Assembly: GCF_000378945.1 (NCBI RefSeq)
Contig: NZ_KB900539.1
Location: 2,277,129-2,341,128 of the forward strand
Origin: Methyloversatilis universalis EHg5
GTDB lineage: Bacteria; Pseudomonadota; Gammaproteobacteria; Burkholderiales; Rhodocyclaceae
Direction: 5' to 3'
DNA: 64,000 nt
Positions 34,566 to 43,714 of this stretch are shown here, piece by piece (position 1 is the stretch's first letter; every line of letters starts with the position of its first letter). The notes beneath the pieces were generated by a model. It did no database searches. It worked only from the letters and a program-made list of their open reading frames with translations, and was not told where the DNA came from. The translations under genes and the position numbers were made by a program.

Positions 34566-36506
34566 TCAGATCGAGTAGCGGATCACCCGGGCCTCGCGCT
34601 GGGGTCGGTGTGCCGCATCGATCAGACTGGGCGAGTGCTCCACCAGCTGTTTCGTGTAGCGGTTGAACGGATGGTCGAGCACGTCATCGACCGCGCCGTG
34701 CTCGACCACGCGGCCTTCGCGCAGCACCACCACGCGGTCGGCCAGCGCACGCACCACGCCGAGGTCGTGCGTGACGAACAGGATGGACAGCCCGCCCGCC
34801 TGCAGTTCGCGCAGCAGCGCGAGGATGGTGGCCTGCACTGATACGTCGAGCGCCGAGGTGATTTCGTCGCAGATGAGCAGTTGCGGCTCGCACACCAGCG
34901 CCCGCGCGATCGCCACCCGCTGGCGCTCGCCGCCCGACAGTTCGCGCGGATAGGCGTCCAGCAGGCCCGGCTGCAGCGACACCCGGGCCATCACCGCTTC
35001 CGCCCGCCGCTGCGCTTCGGCGCGATCCACGCCGAAGAAGTGACGTACCGCCGCGGTCAGCGTTTCGCCCACACGGTGGCGCGGATTCAGCGCACGGTAG
35101 GGGTTCTGGAAGATGTACTGGATCTGGTGACGCACGTCGGCCGTGCGCTCGCGGGCGTGCAGCGACAGGCTCTGGCCGCGATAGAGCACGCTGCCCACCG
35201 CGTGCTCGCCGAGGCCGGCCAGTGCGCGTGCCAGCGTGGTCTTGCCGGAGCCGGATTCGCCCACCACCGCCACGCACTCGCCCGCACCCAGGCGCAGCGC
35301 CACGTTGTGCAGCACCTGCCGGCTGCCGTACCAGGCATCGATCTGCGCGACTTCGAGCAGCGGCGGGCCGTCCGCCTCCGCGGCCGGGCGGCGCGCCGAA
35401 GCGGCCGCCTCGATGCGGAAGGCCGGGCCGGCGTCAAGCTTCAGGCATGCCGCCTGCTGGCCGCCGTACAGGTGAGACAGCGCCGGCTGCTCACTGCCGC
35501 AGCGCGCATCAGCCAGCGGGCAGCGCGGCGCGAAGGCGCAACCGGCCGGCCGGGTGCCCGGTGCCGGGGCCTGGCCCGGTATCGGCTGCAGCGCGCGCCG
35601 CTCAGCCACGTCGGGAATCGCCGCCAGAAGCCCCTGGCTGTAGGGATGGGCCGGCGCATCGAACAGCGTGGCCAGCGGCGCCGCCTCGGCGATGCGGCCG
35701 GCGTACAGCACGATCACGTCATCGACCAGTTCGCGCACCACTGCCAGATCGTGCGACACATAGACCGCCGCCACGCCGTGCTGGCTGCACAGCCGGCGTA
35801 TGGTCGCCAGCACGCGCGCCTGGGTGCTCACGTCGAGCGCGGTGGTCGGCTCGTCCAGCACGATGAGGCGCGGCTTCAGCACGAAGGCCTGCGCCAGCAG
35901 CACGCGCTGCTGCTGGCCGCCGGACAGCTGGTGCGGAAAGCGCTTCAGGAAGGCGGCTTCGGCCGGCAGGCCGACGTCCGCAAACACATCGAGAATGCGC
36001 GCTTCACGCGCCGCGCGGTCCAGCGCCGGTGCATGCACCTCCAGCACCTCGTGCATGTGGGTGCCGATGCGCAGCAGCGGGTTCAGCGTGGTGGCCGGGT
36101 CCTGTGCGACATGGGCGACCACGCGGCCACGCACCGTGCGCAGCGCGTCCTCGTCCAGCGACAGCAGGTCGGTACCGGCCACTTCGATGCGGCCTTCGAC
36201 GATGCGCGCACCATGCCGTACATGGCCCAGCAGCGCCGAAGCCACCGTGGTCTTGCCGGAACCGGACTCGCCCACCAGGCCGATGATGCGGCCGGCCGCC
36301 ACCTCGAAGCTGACGTCGGACACCACATCGGCACCGCCCGCCAGCTGCACCCGCAGGCCCTGCACCTTCAGCAGCGGCGCCGCCGGCAGCGCCGGCGCCT
36401 GTGCTGCGACGTTGCTGAATACATCATTCTGCGCGGTGTCATGCGCCGCACCGGCACCGGATTCCACCCGCCTGAAAGCGTGTCCGTCCACAGCGATGAC
36501 GCTCAC
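34566..36506 (-). CDS. Double ATP-binding protein of a peptide-type ABC importer (DppD-DppF fusion)
   Basis: A 646-residue fusion of two oligopeptide-type ATPases. The first half has Walker A GESGSGKTT (79-87), signature LSGGQQQRV, Walker B LIVLDEPTTALD and YVSHDLAVV. It ends with the cysteine-containing oligopeptide ATPase tail (GCAFAPRCPLADARC). The second half has a second GESGSGKTT, LSGGERQRVAIARAL, LLICDEITSALD and FVTHDLGVV. The GTG start at 36506 overlaps the permease stop (GTGA) and has a GAGGAGAG site; the long open frame upstream is a shadow of the permease. It is last in the SBP-permease-permease-ATPase unit. Confidence 0.93.
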   Translation of the reverse strand: MSVIAVDGHAFRRVESGAGAAHDTAQNDVFSNVAAQAPALPAAPLLKVQGLRVQLAGGADVVSDVSFEVAAGRIIGLVGESGSGKTTVASALLGHVRHGARIVEGRIEVAGTDLLSLDEDALRTVRGRVVAHVAQDPATTLNPLLRIGTHMHEVLEVHAPALDRAAREARILDVFADVGLPAEAAFLKRFPHQLSGGQQQRVLLAQAFVLKPRLIVLDEPTTALDVSTQARVLATIRRLCSQHGVAAVYVSHDLAVVRELVDDVIVLYAGRIAEAAPLATLFDAPAHPYSQGLLAAIPDVAERRALQPIPGQAPAPGTRPAGCAFAPRCPLADARCGSEQPALSHLYGGQQAACLKLDAGPAFRIEAAASARRPAAEADGPPLLEVAQIDAWYGSRQVLHNVALRLGAGECVAVVGESGSGKTTLARALAGLGEHAVGSVLYRGQSLSLHARERTADVRHQIQYIFQNPYRALNPRHRVGETLTAAVRHFFGVDRAEAQRRAEAVMARVSLQPGLLDAYPRELSGGERQRVAIARALVCEPQLLICDEITSALDVSVQATILALLRELQAGGLSILFVTHDLGVVRALADRVVVLREGRVVEHGAVDDVLDHPFNRYTKQLVEHSPSLIDAAHRPQREARVIRYSI

Positions 36507-37345
36507 GACTTTCTCTCCTCGATGCGTGAAGTGACCCGGCCCACGCCTTCGGCCAGCAGATTGGTGCCGAGCGCGAACAGCGCGATCAGCAGCACCGGAC
36601 CGAATACCGCGGCCGGCTGTATCAGCAGCCCGGCGCGGTTCTCGTTGATCATCAACCCCCAGTCGGCGGCCGGCGGTGCCACGCCATAACCAAGAAAGGC
36701 GAGGCCGGACAGCATGCCGACCGCCCAGGTGAGCATGATCCCGAGATGCACCAGCAGCGGTGTCAGGATGCTGGGCAGGATTTCGCGGAACAGGATGCGG
36801 CTGCGCGGATAGCCCATCATTTCCGCTGCCTCGACGAATTCCTGGTTCACCACGCCGAGCGCGATGCCACGCGACAGCCGCACCACGCCCGGTGCGAAGG
36901 CCACCGCCACGGTAAGCACGATGATCCAGTGGTCGCGCCCGAGCATGGACACGATGAGCAGCACCAGAATGAGGTCGGGAAAAGCCATGAACACATCGGT
37001 GAACCAGACGATGGCCTGGTCCACCCTGCGCCGCGCGAAGGCGGCCAGCAGGCCGAGCGCGGTGCCCGCCGCCAGCGCGATGGCGGCGGCGGCGAGCGAC
37101 ATCCACACCACCGACACGCCGCCGGCCAGCACCCTGGACCACACGTCGTGGCCGATGTAGTCGTAGCCCAGCGGCGCACCGGCGGTCGGCCGGCCGTAGG
37201 TGATGCCGACCAGATCGGTGTGCGCGTGCGGCGCGAACAGCGGGCCGAACAGCGCGAAGCCCACCACCGCCAGCGTGAGCACCAGACCGAAGCGCACCTG
37301 CCGTGCCGACAGCACCGTACGCAGCGAAGAAGCGTGTGCGCTCAT
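36503..37345 (-). CDS. Peptide-type ABC transporter permease (DppC family)
   Basis: A 280-residue permease. After an N-terminal helix there is the periplasmic segment with GYDYIGHDVWSRVLAGG, which is the DppC/OppC hallmark (G.D..GRD..SR...G). The EAA loop is EFVEAAEMMGYPRSRILFRE. About six helices are visible. The ATG at 37345 overlaps the stop of the upstream permease by four bases. It pairs with that DppB-type permease to form the channel. Confidence 0.92.
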   Translation of the reverse strand: MSAHASSLRTVLSARQVRFGLVLTLAVVGFALFGPLFAPHAHTDLVGITYGRPTAGAPLGYDYIGHDVWSRVLAGGVSVVWMSLAAAAIALAAGTALGLLAAFARRRVDQAIVWFTDVFMAFPDLILVLLIVSMLGRDHWIIVLTVAVAFAPGVVRLSRGIALGVVNQEFVEAAEMMGYPRSRILFREILPSILTPLLVHLGIMLTWAVGMLSGLAFLGYGVAPPAADWGLMINENRAGLLIQPAAVFGPVLLIALFALGTNLLAEGVGRVTSRIEERKS

Positions 37346-38463
37346 ACCGACACCCTCCAGCTCTTGCCGGTGCGCCACAGCGAGGCCGCGTTGCGCAGGC
37401 CGGGCGAACGGGCGCGGATGCGGGTGGCGGTGCGCAGCCGCGGCGTGAGCAGCACGGTAATCAGGTCAGCGGCCAGATTGATCACCACCACGCCGACGGT
37501 GATCACCAGCACGATGCCCTGGATCAGCGGCAGGTCGCGCATTTCGATGGCCGCGTTCAGCGTGTTGCCGATGCCCGGATAGCTGAAGATGACTTCGGCC
37601 AGCACCGCGCCGCCGAACAGCACGCGGAAGGTCATGGCCACACCCTGGATCGCCGGAATGAGCGCATTCGGCACCGCGTGGCGCCAGATGATGCGGCGCT
37701 CAGGCACGCCGCGCAGCCGGGCGGCGGTAACGTATTCCGAATCCATCGCCTCGATCATCGAGGCGCGCACCAGGCGCAGCAGATAGGTGGCCACCGACAG
37801 CGCCAGCGTCGCGGTCGGCAGCACCAGATACTGCGGCTGGCGCCAGGCCGGCAGCGACGGGTCGAGCAGCGAGGCGGCCGGCAGAATGCTGAACACCGAG
37901 GTCGAGAAGATCATGACCAGGCAGATGCCGATCACGAAACCGGGCACCGCCTTAAACAGCACCACCGACGACAGCACCGCGCGGTCGGCCAGGCTGTCGC
38001 GCCGCAGCGCCATGAAAATGCCCAGCACCAGCGCCAGCGGGAAGGCCACCGCGGCGACCGCCAGCGTGAGCGTCAGCGAATTGGCGAAGCGGCCGGCCAT
38101 CAGTTCGCCGACCGGCACACTGGAATCGATGGAGCGCCCGAGGTTGCCGGACAGCACCTGCTGCGCCCAGTCTGCGTACTGCAGCACCAGCGGCCGGTCC
38201 AGCCCAAGCTGGCGGCGCAGCGTGTCCACCGTGTGTTCCGGCGCCTCCGGCCCGAGGATGATGCGGGCCGGGTCGGAGGGCAGCGCCTGGGTGGCGCCGA
38301 ACACGATGAATGAAATGACCAGCACCACGCCGATACCCGACAGCAGGCGACCGACGAACCAGGGCAGCCAGGCCGGCAGCCGGCCGCGCAGCGCCTTCAG
38401 CGTGGCCAGCGGCCCGGCGCTTGCCGGCGACGGCGCGCCGGCATTCAGGGGAACGCTGCTCAT
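37342..38463 (-). CDS. Peptide-type ABC transporter permease (DppB family)
   Basis: A 373-residue permease with the DppB-type N-terminus (GRLLSGIGVVLVISFIVFG), the LGLDRPLVLQYADW segment that precedes the second helix, and an EAA-like loop EYVTAARLRGVPERRIIWRH. Both ends overlap neighbours by ATGA, so binding protein, both permeases and ATPase are translationally coupled. It is longer than usual because of about 35 extra residues before the first helix and a basic C-terminal tail. Confidence 0.92.
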   Translation of the reverse strand: MSSVPLNAGAPSPASAGPLATLKALRGRLPAWLPWFVGRLLSGIGVVLVISFIVFGATQALPSDPARIILGPEAPEHTVDTLRRQLGLDRPLVLQYADWAQQVLSGNLGRSIDSSVPVGELMAGRFANSLTLTLAVAAVAFPLALVLGIFMALRRDSLADRAVLSSVVLFKAVPGFVIGICLVMIFSTSVFSILPAASLLDPSLPAWRQPQYLVLPTATLALSVATYLLRLVRASMIEAMDSEYVTAARLRGVPERRIIWRHAVPNALIPAIQGVAMTFRVLFGGAVLAEVIFSYPGIGNTLNAAIEMRDLPLIQGIVLVITVGVVVINLAADLITVLLTPRLRTATRIRARSPGLRNAASLWRTGKSWRVSV

Positions 38464-40037
38464 GCGGTGAGGCTCCGGCGCCAGATGCGGTCGGTGCGCC
38501 AGCCGGCGAAGCCGGTGCGATCAGGCGTGACGCCGCCGATGTCCTTCGACACCGCGTCGAGCACGTTCGAATAGCCCCAGATCAGCATGCCGCCGCTTTC
38601 GTGCTGGATGCGCTGCGCCTCGCCGATCAGCGCGCGGCGCTTGTCCAGATCCGGCTGGCCCAGCGCCTGCGTGATCAGTTCGGCGAAGCGCGGGTCCTTG
38701 AAGTGGGTCTTGTTGCCGACCGCGCGCGGGCCGTCGTGCTGCTGCACGGTCAGGAGGAAGGGGCGGGACACGCTGCCGCCGGTGCTGAAGGTCCAGTCGT
38801 TGCGTTTCGGGCCAGTGAAGATGGAGCCGTCGACCTTGGTCACGGTCACGTTCACGCCGGCCTTCTTCGCCTGCTGCGCGAACACCAGCGCCGCGTTGGC
38901 ACCCGCGCCGCCGGCGGTCACCAGCTCCACGTCCAGACCGTTGCCGTGACCGGCTTCCTTCAGCAGCCGCGTCGCTTCGGCCAGGTCCTGGCGGCGCTGC
39001 GGAATGTCGTGGTTGAACGCCGGGTCGCTCGGCGAGTACAGGTCGTTGGCCACCCTGCCCTGCCCCTGCAGCACGCGCGCCACCAGTTCGTCGCGGTCGG
39101 CGATCAGGCGGAAAGCCCTGCGCACGCGCGGATCGTCGAACGGTGCCTTCTCCAGATTCATGTCGAACGAGTGCCAGACATCGGTTTCCGACGCCACCAC
39201 CTCGAAGCGCGGGTCCGCCTGCAGGAAGGCCAGCTGTTCGAACGGCAGATTGGGCGCAATGTCGATCTGCCCGGCCTGCAGTGCCTGCAGGCGGCCGGTC
39301 TGGTCGCTGAAATCGAGAATCTCGACCTGGTCGAAATACGGCTGACCGGCCTTGAAGTAGTTGTCGAAGCGGGTGAACACCGAGCGCTGGCCTGGCGTGA
39401 AGCTCTTGAGCCGATAAGGGCCGGCGCCGACCACATTGCTCACCGGGTCGTAGTCGGTCGGCACGATGCCGCCCCAGCTCATCCAGCATTCGGCCAGCGC
39501 CACCAGACCGGCGCCCTTCTCGAACGGAATGCGCACCGTGCGCTCGTCCAGCTTCTTCACGTCGTTGCGCAGCAGCGAATACAGATAGCCGGCATACGGC
39601 GACGCGAGCTGCGGATCGGTCAGGCGCAACAGCGAGAAGATGACGTCGTCGGCGGTGATGGTCTTGCCGTGGTGGAACTCGAGGCCCTTGTGCAGCCGGA
39701 TGGTCCATTCGGTCGCATCGGCATTCACCTCGGTCTCTTCGGCCAGCGCGAGCTTGGGGCGGGCATCAAGGCCCCACTCCCACAGCTTGGCGTACAGCGC
39801 CCAGCCGCGGAAGGCGCCACTGCCCACCGGCTTGTGCGCATCCAGATTGCCAGCCTGACCGCCTTCGATCACGCCGAAGCGCACGGTGCCGCCGCGCCGC
39901 GGCGTGTCGGTGAGCACCGCTGCGCCCTCCGGCGCCTTGCCGCCGTCGGAGCAGCCGGGCAGCAGCCCGCCCAGCACCAGTCCACCGCCGGCCGCGAGAC
40001 CGGCGCGCATGAATGACCTCCGCGCTTGAAAACTCAT
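38460..40037 (-). CDS. ABC transporter substrate-binding protein, family 5 (peptide/nickel type), lipoprotein
   Basis: A 525-residue binding protein. The N-terminus combines a twin-arginine-like RRSFMRAGLA with a lipobox GLLPGC (C29), suggesting a Tat-exported lipoprotein. The mature part has family 5 features: WTIRLHKGLEFHHGKTITAD, NVVGAGPYRLKSF and the FDDPRVRRAFRLIADRDELV segment. A GGAAGG site precedes the ATG. It is clearly paralogous to the binding protein at 40906, sharing many long conserved segments. It starts the four-gene importer unit behind a candidate sigma-54 promoter at 40109. By context it is likely to bind an organosulfur compound rather than a peptide; this is inference. 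Confidence 0.9.
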   Translation of the reverse strand: MSFQARRSFMRAGLAAGGGLVLGGLLPGCSDGGKAPEGAAVLTDTPRRGGTVRFGVIEGGQAGNLDAHKPVGSGAFRGWALYAKLWEWGLDARPKLALAEETEVNADATEWTIRLHKGLEFHHGKTITADDVIFSLLRLTDPQLASPYAGYLYSLLRNDVKKLDERTVRIPFEKGAGLVALAECWMSWGGIVPTDYDPVSNVVGAGPYRLKSFTPGQRSVFTRFDNYFKAGQPYFDQVEILDFSDQTGRLQALQAGQIDIAPNLPFEQLAFLQADPRFEVVASETDVWHSFDMNLEKAPFDDPRVRRAFRLIADRDELVARVLQGQGRVANDLYSPSDPAFNHDIPQRRQDLAEATRLLKEAGHGNGLDVELVTAGGAGANAALVFAQQAKKAGVNVTVTKVDGSIFTGPKRNDWTFSTGGSVSRPFLLTVQQHDGPRAVGNKTHFKDPRFAELITQALGQPDLDKRRALIGEAQRIQHESGGMLIWGYSNVLDAVSKDIGGVTPDRTGFAGWRTDRIWRRSLTA

Positions 40038-40108
40038 TGAAACCTTCCGTACGAATCCGTGTATCGATGCCGCTGCAAGCTGTGCGCAGACGGCGTGTAG
40101 CCGTGATT

Positions 40109-40124
40109 AGCAGGAGCCGTGCCA
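40109..40124 (-). promoter_or_regulatory. Candidate sigma-54 (-24/-12) promoter of the peptide-type ABC operon
   Basis: On the minus strand the sequence is TGGCACGGCTCCTGCT. Against the RpoN consensus TGGCACG-N4-TTGCW this is a perfect -24 half, four-base spacer and CTGCT at -12, with the invariant GG and GC at the right distance. The binding-protein ATG at 40037 is about 60 bp downstream of the predicted start site. Confidence 0.7.
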
Positions 40125-40156
40125 TGGCGGACGACGGAAATCCTTATGCAGATTTG

Positions 40157-40231
40157 CTTTCCCGCGTATCGGGAAAGGTGTGCACCGGCTGGGGCGGAAG
40201 TGACGCAAGCGATTGTTTTGACATGGGTCAA
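40157..40231. promoter_or_regulatory. Two dyads upstream of the 40109 promoter
   Basis: CTTTCCCG-N5-CGGGAAAG (40157-40177) and TTGAC-N4-GTCAA (40218-40231) are perfect inverted repeats lying about 33-107 bp upstream of the -24 box. Such positions suit activator sites of a sigma-54 promoter. Which protein binds is unknown. The rest of the region up to 40393 shows nothing else. Confidence 0.4.
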
Positions 40232-40393
40232 CTTCGATTCGCGCCATGCACATCGGCAGGGCGACCATCGCGACTGCACGCGCCCGGCATTGCGCACGCA
40301 GACCGCCCTGCAGACGCAGCGGCGATTGCGACAGCCACTTGAGCGGATGTGCGCAGCCAAGGCCGGGTTGTGGTGATTGCGACACGCCGCCCT

Positions 40394-40479
40394 GTGGGCG
40401 CGGCGCCTCGCCGCGATCGGCGGTGAAGAAAGCGCGTTGCCGGGCACAGGCCCCGTCGCGGCGGGGGCGCCGCTCCCAC
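40394..40479. repeat. REPIN-like palindromic repeat, copy A
   Basis: A left arm like GTGGGCGCGGCGCCTCGCCG and a right arm ending GGGGGCGCCGCTCCCAC in inverted orientation, about 86 bp overall. Compared with copy C it has one substitution in the left arm and an altered G-run in the right arm. The following ~95 bp (to 40575) are also repeated after copy B, so the whole unit of ~182 bp is tandemly duplicated. Confidence 0.85.
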
Positions 40480-40575
40480 AAAGTCCATTCCACGCTTATG
40501 TGTCTGTCACAGCAGCGGACCCTGCCCGCGATCGGGCGTTGGCCGGCTTGCTCACACCCCGGTCAGCGCAACCTC

Positions 40576-40661
40576 GTGGGAGCGGCGCCTCGCCGCGATC
40601 GGCGGTGAAGAGAGCGCGTTGCCGGGCAAAGGCCCCATCGCGGCGGGGGCGCCGCTCCCAC
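40576..40661. repeat. REPIN-like palindromic repeat, copy B
   Basis: Starts 182 bp after copy A. The left arm (40576-40599) is identical to that of copy C; the interior and right arm match copy A with few changes. The spacer after it, with the GACCCTGCCCGCGA, GGGCGTTGGCCGGCTT and CCGGTCAGCGCA segments, repeats the spacer after copy A. Confidence 0.85.
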
Positions 40662-40764
40662 GACACCCTCGCGACGCGTATGCCTCCGCCACGGAAGCGG
40701 ACCCTGCCCGCGACCGGGCGTTGGCCGGCTTACTCGCGCCTGCCAGACCGGTCAGCGCAGCCCC

Positions 40765-40851
40765 GTGGGAGCGGCGCCTCGCCGCGATGGGGCCCGTGCC
40801 CAGCGACATAGCCTGATCCACCGTCGCATCGCGGCGAGGCGCCGCTCCCAC
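40765..40851. repeat. REPIN-like palindromic repeat, copy C (perfect arms)
   Basis: Starts 189 bp after copy B. Two 24-bp arms at 40765-40788 and 40828-40851 are perfect inverted copies (beginning GTGGGAGCGGCG and ending CGCCGCTCCCAC), separated by 39 bp. The arm layout is that of REP doublets (REPINs) mobilised by RAYT transposases; no RAYT gene is in the window. It lies 55 bp past the stop of the second binding protein. Confidence 0.85.
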
Positions 40852-40905
40852 GACATCCCTGCGCAGAAGCGCACCTCACCCGCGATGTACGCAGGAGCGC
40901 AGTCC

Positions 40906-42480
40906 TCAGGCCCCGGCGCGCAGCCAGAGCTTTTCGAAGCGCCAGGTCGGGAAGTGGGAATGTTCCGCTTCGGCGCCACCGACCCGACGGGAAATGCCAT
41001 CCAGTGTGTTGGCGAAACCCCAGATCAGCAGGCCGCCCCGTTCGTGCTGGATCTGCTGCGCCTCGTGGATGAGCGGGCGGCGCAGCGCGAGGTCAGGCTG
41101 TGCCAGTGCCTGCGCGAACAGTTGGCCGAAGCGGCCGTCGTAGAACTGCGTCTTGTTCGACACCGCGCTCGGCGCATCGATGTGCAGCGCGGTCGACAGG
41201 AAGGACTGGCCCAGCGTGCCGCCGGTACTGATCGGCCACTGCAGCCGCTGCGGGCTGCCGAAGGTGGCGGCGTCCACCTTCTTCACGTTCAGCGTGACAC
41301 CGACGCGGCGGGCCTGTTCGGCGAACACCAGCGCGGCATTGGTGCCGGCCGCGCTGGCGATCAGGTCCACCGTCAGATTCTCCTGCCCCGCCGCCTTCAG
41401 CAGCGCACGCGCCTGCTCGATGTCCTGCCGGCGCTGCGGGATGTCGCGGTTGAACGCCGGATCCTGCGGTGAATACAGGTCGTTGGCGATGCGGCCCTGC
41501 CCGTTCAGCGCGCGCTTGACCAGATCCTCGCGGTCAACCAGCAGCCGGAAGGCCTGACGCACCCGGATGTCGTCGAAGGGCGGCTTCGACAGATTCATGT
41601 CGAAGGACTGCCAGCCATAGGTTTCCGACACCAGCACCGAGGCGCGCGGGTCGCGTTCGAGCAGCGGCACGTGCTCGGGCGAGATCGCGTTGGCGAGATC
41701 GATCTGTCCGTTCTGCAGCGCGGCCAGGCGCGAGGTCTGATCCTTGAAGTCGATGATTTCGACCTCGTCGGCGTAGGGCTGGCCCGGCTTGAAGTAGTTG
41801 TCGAAACGCACGAACAGCGAGCGCCGCCCGGGCAGGAATTCCTTCAGCCGGTACGGGCCGGCACCCACCGGATTGGTGACCGGGTGATAGTCGGTCGGCA
41901 CGATGCCACCGAAATTGACCCAGGTGTCAGGCAAGGGCACGAAACCGCGCCCTTCCTTGAAGTGCACCCGCACCGTACGCTCATCCAGCTTTACCACCCG
42001 GCTGCGGTCCACCGCCGACACCAGCCCGGCATAGGGCGACGCCAGTTCGGGGTCAGTGAGGCGCAGGATGGAAAACACCACGTCATCGGCGCTGATGGTC
42101 TTGCCGTGGTGGAACTCCAGTCCGGGCTTCAGGCGCAGCGTCCAGTGCGTGGCGTCCGGGCTGACTTCGGCCTCTTCGGCCAGCGCCAGCGCCGGCGTCA
42201 TGTCCGGCGTCCATTCCCAGAGCTTGGAGTACAGCGCGAAGCCACGGATGATGCTGCCGGTGCTGGACGGCTTGTGCACGTCGAGATTGCCGGCCTGGTC
42301 GCCGTCAATGATGCCCAGGCGCAGCCGGCCGCCTCGGCGCGGGGTGTCGTCGACACCCGCTGACGCGGCCGCCGCCGTTGATGCCGGCGCCTCGTCGCGG
42401 CCGCAGCCGGCCAGCAGAGAAGCACCCAGCGCTGCGGTGCCGGTGAGCAGGAAACGGCGGCGGTCCATGCGATCGGACAT
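40906..42480 (-). CDS. ABC transporter substrate-binding protein, family 5, paralogue of 38460, lipoprotein
   Basis: A 524-residue binding protein with a Tat-type DRRRFLLTG motif and lipobox LLAGC (C26). Long stretches match the other family 5 protein: DTPRRGG.LR.G, QAGNLD.HKP, LEFHHGKTI.ADDV, GAGPYRLK.F and FDD.RVR.AFRL. The ATG has a GGAGG site. It follows the SsuD-like gene by 13 bp, in the unit TonB receptor-monooxygenase-binding protein. It has no permease of its own and probably shares the channel encoded at 34566-38463, widening ligand range. Note that the two binding-protein genes are separated by the REPIN cluster. Confidence 0.9.
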   Translation of the reverse strand: MSDRMDRRRFLLTGTAALGASLLAGCGRDEAPASTAAAASAGVDDTPRRGGRLRLGIIDGDQAGNLDVHKPSSTGSIIRGFALYSKLWEWTPDMTPALALAEEAEVSPDATHWTLRLKPGLEFHHGKTISADDVVFSILRLTDPELASPYAGLVSAVDRSRVVKLDERTVRVHFKEGRGFVPLPDTWVNFGGIVPTDYHPVTNPVGAGPYRLKEFLPGRRSLFVRFDNYFKPGQPYADEVEIIDFKDQTSRLAALQNGQIDLANAISPEHVPLLERDPRASVLVSETYGWQSFDMNLSKPPFDDIRVRQAFRLLVDREDLVKRALNGQGRIANDLYSPQDPAFNRDIPQRRQDIEQARALLKAAGQENLTVDLIASAAGTNAALVFAEQARRVGVTLNVKKVDAATFGSPQRLQWPISTGGTLGQSFLSTALHIDAPSAVSNKTQFYDGRFGQLFAQALAQPDLALRRPLIHEAQQIQHERGGLLIWGFANTLDGISRRVGGAEAEHSHFPTWRFEKLWLRAGA

Positions 42481-42493
42481 GACGGCCTCCGGC

Positions 42494-43690
42494 TCAGGCA
42501 GCGCTGCGCAGCGACGCGGTCACGTCGCGCCGGCGGGACGGATTGAGCACCGGCACCTCGAAGCCGTGATCGAGATCGAGCAGCGGGAACAGCAGATCGG
42601 CCACCCGGTGCGCCTCTTCGATCAGCGGCCAGCCGGACAGGATGAAGCTGCCGACGCCCTGCGCCTGGAACTCGCGAATGCGCGCCGCCACGTTTTCCGC
42701 ACTGCCTACCAGCGTGGTGCCGGACAGCGGGCCGAGCACGTTGAAGCCGTGCAGCGCCGGACCGGTCCAGATGTTCGGATAGATTTCGTAGTCGCGCGCC
42801 GGCGGCAGGCGGCCGGCCTTGATCGCCTCCAGATTCTTCTGCACCTGCGGGTTGTCGCTCCGGTAGCTTTCCAGTGTTTCGCCCGGCGGCAGCTGGCGTT
42901 CTATCGACTGGATCGCGTACTCGACCGAGGTGTTATCGACCAGGTACTGCGCGTAGTCCCAGGCCTCCTGCTCGGTTTCGCGCACGATGATCTGCAGCCG
43001 GGTGCCGAATTCCAGCGTGCGGCCCAGCTTCGCCGCCTCGGCGCCGACACGGCGGAACTTGTCTCCGAGGCGCTGCGGCGTGTCGGCGAAGCTCAGGTAG
43101 AGGTCGAGCAGCTTGACCGAATGCGCCACGCCGGCCGGCGAAGTGCCGGCGCCCCAGATCGGGAAGTGGCCCTGCCCCGCCGGCGCCGGACCGCCGCGCG
43201 TGCTGCCGGCCGCGACATCCGGGCGCGGCGCGATCCTGATGTACTTGCCGTCGTAACCGGCGCTGCTGCCGGCGTACTGCTGGCGGAAGGCGTCCCAGTA
43301 TTCCCAGCTGTAGTCGTAGCGCTCGTCGTGCGGGTAATGCACGCCCTGCGCCGGCAGCATGCGGTCATTGCCATTGACCGCGTTGTAGATGAGCCGGCCG
43401 CCGGAAAAGCGCTGGATGGTCTGCGCGATCTGCGCCAGCTTGAAGGGCTGGATCAGGCCCGGGTAGATGGCGGCGACGAACTTCATTCGCTTCGTCGCGG
43501 TAAGTACCGACGACGCCAGCACATTGACCTCGTCGCCGCCGGTGGCCAGCAGTGCGCCGTAGTAGCCCAGCTTGTCGATGGCCTGCGCCAGCTGGACCAG
43601 ATGATCGTGACCGGTGGCCCAGCGGCCGTGCGGCTCCCACGGCACGGTGCCGTCGGGTGCGGTCAGGTACCACAGAATCTTGATGCCCAT
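42494..43690 (-). CDS. SsuD-like FMNH2-dependent monooxygenase (LLM class)
   Basis: A 398-residue TIM-barrel flavin enzyme of the bacterial luciferase-like class. The alkanesulfonate-monooxygenase pattern is visible: RLIYNAVNGND, a YPHDERYDYSWEYWDAF block, FPIWGAGTSPAG (SsuD has YFGGSSD here), RLQIIVRETEQEAW and the C-terminal FILSGWPLIEEAHRVADLLFPLLD. Such enzymes use reduced FMN and oxygen to cleave C-S bonds and release sulfite; the flavin reductase (SsuE type) is not in the window. It is a close paralogue of the enzyme at 46682. A GAGGAC site precedes the ATG; the TonB receptor stop is 24 bp upstream. Confidence 0.9.
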   Translation of the reverse strand: MGIKILWYLTAPDGTVPWEPHGRWATGHDHLVQLAQAIDKLGYYGALLATGGDEVNVLASSVLTATKRMKFVAAIYPGLIQPFKLAQIAQTIQRFSGGRLIYNAVNGNDRMLPAQGVHYPHDERYDYSWEYWDAFRQQYAGSSAGYDGKYIRIAPRPDVAAGSTRGGPAPAGQGHFPIWGAGTSPAGVAHSVKLLDLYLSFADTPQRLGDKFRRVGAEAAKLGRTLEFGTRLQIIVRETEQEAWDYAQYLVDNTSVEYAIQSIERQLPPGETLESYRSDNPQVQKNLEAIKAGRLPPARDYEIYPNIWTGPALHGFNVLGPLSGTTLVGSAENVAARIREFQAQGVGSFILSGWPLIEEAHRVADLLFPLLDLDHGFEVPVLNPSRRRDVTASLRSAA

Positions 43691-43714
43691 GTCGATGTCC
43701 TCGTCGAAAGCGGC

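Noticed and set aside
40377..40816. Several small open frames and a possible CRISPR-like periodicity at 40394-40851
   Set aside because: The region is three palindromic REPIN-like units with homologous spacers about 95 bp long; CRISPR would need short identical repeats with unrelated spacers and nearby cas genes.
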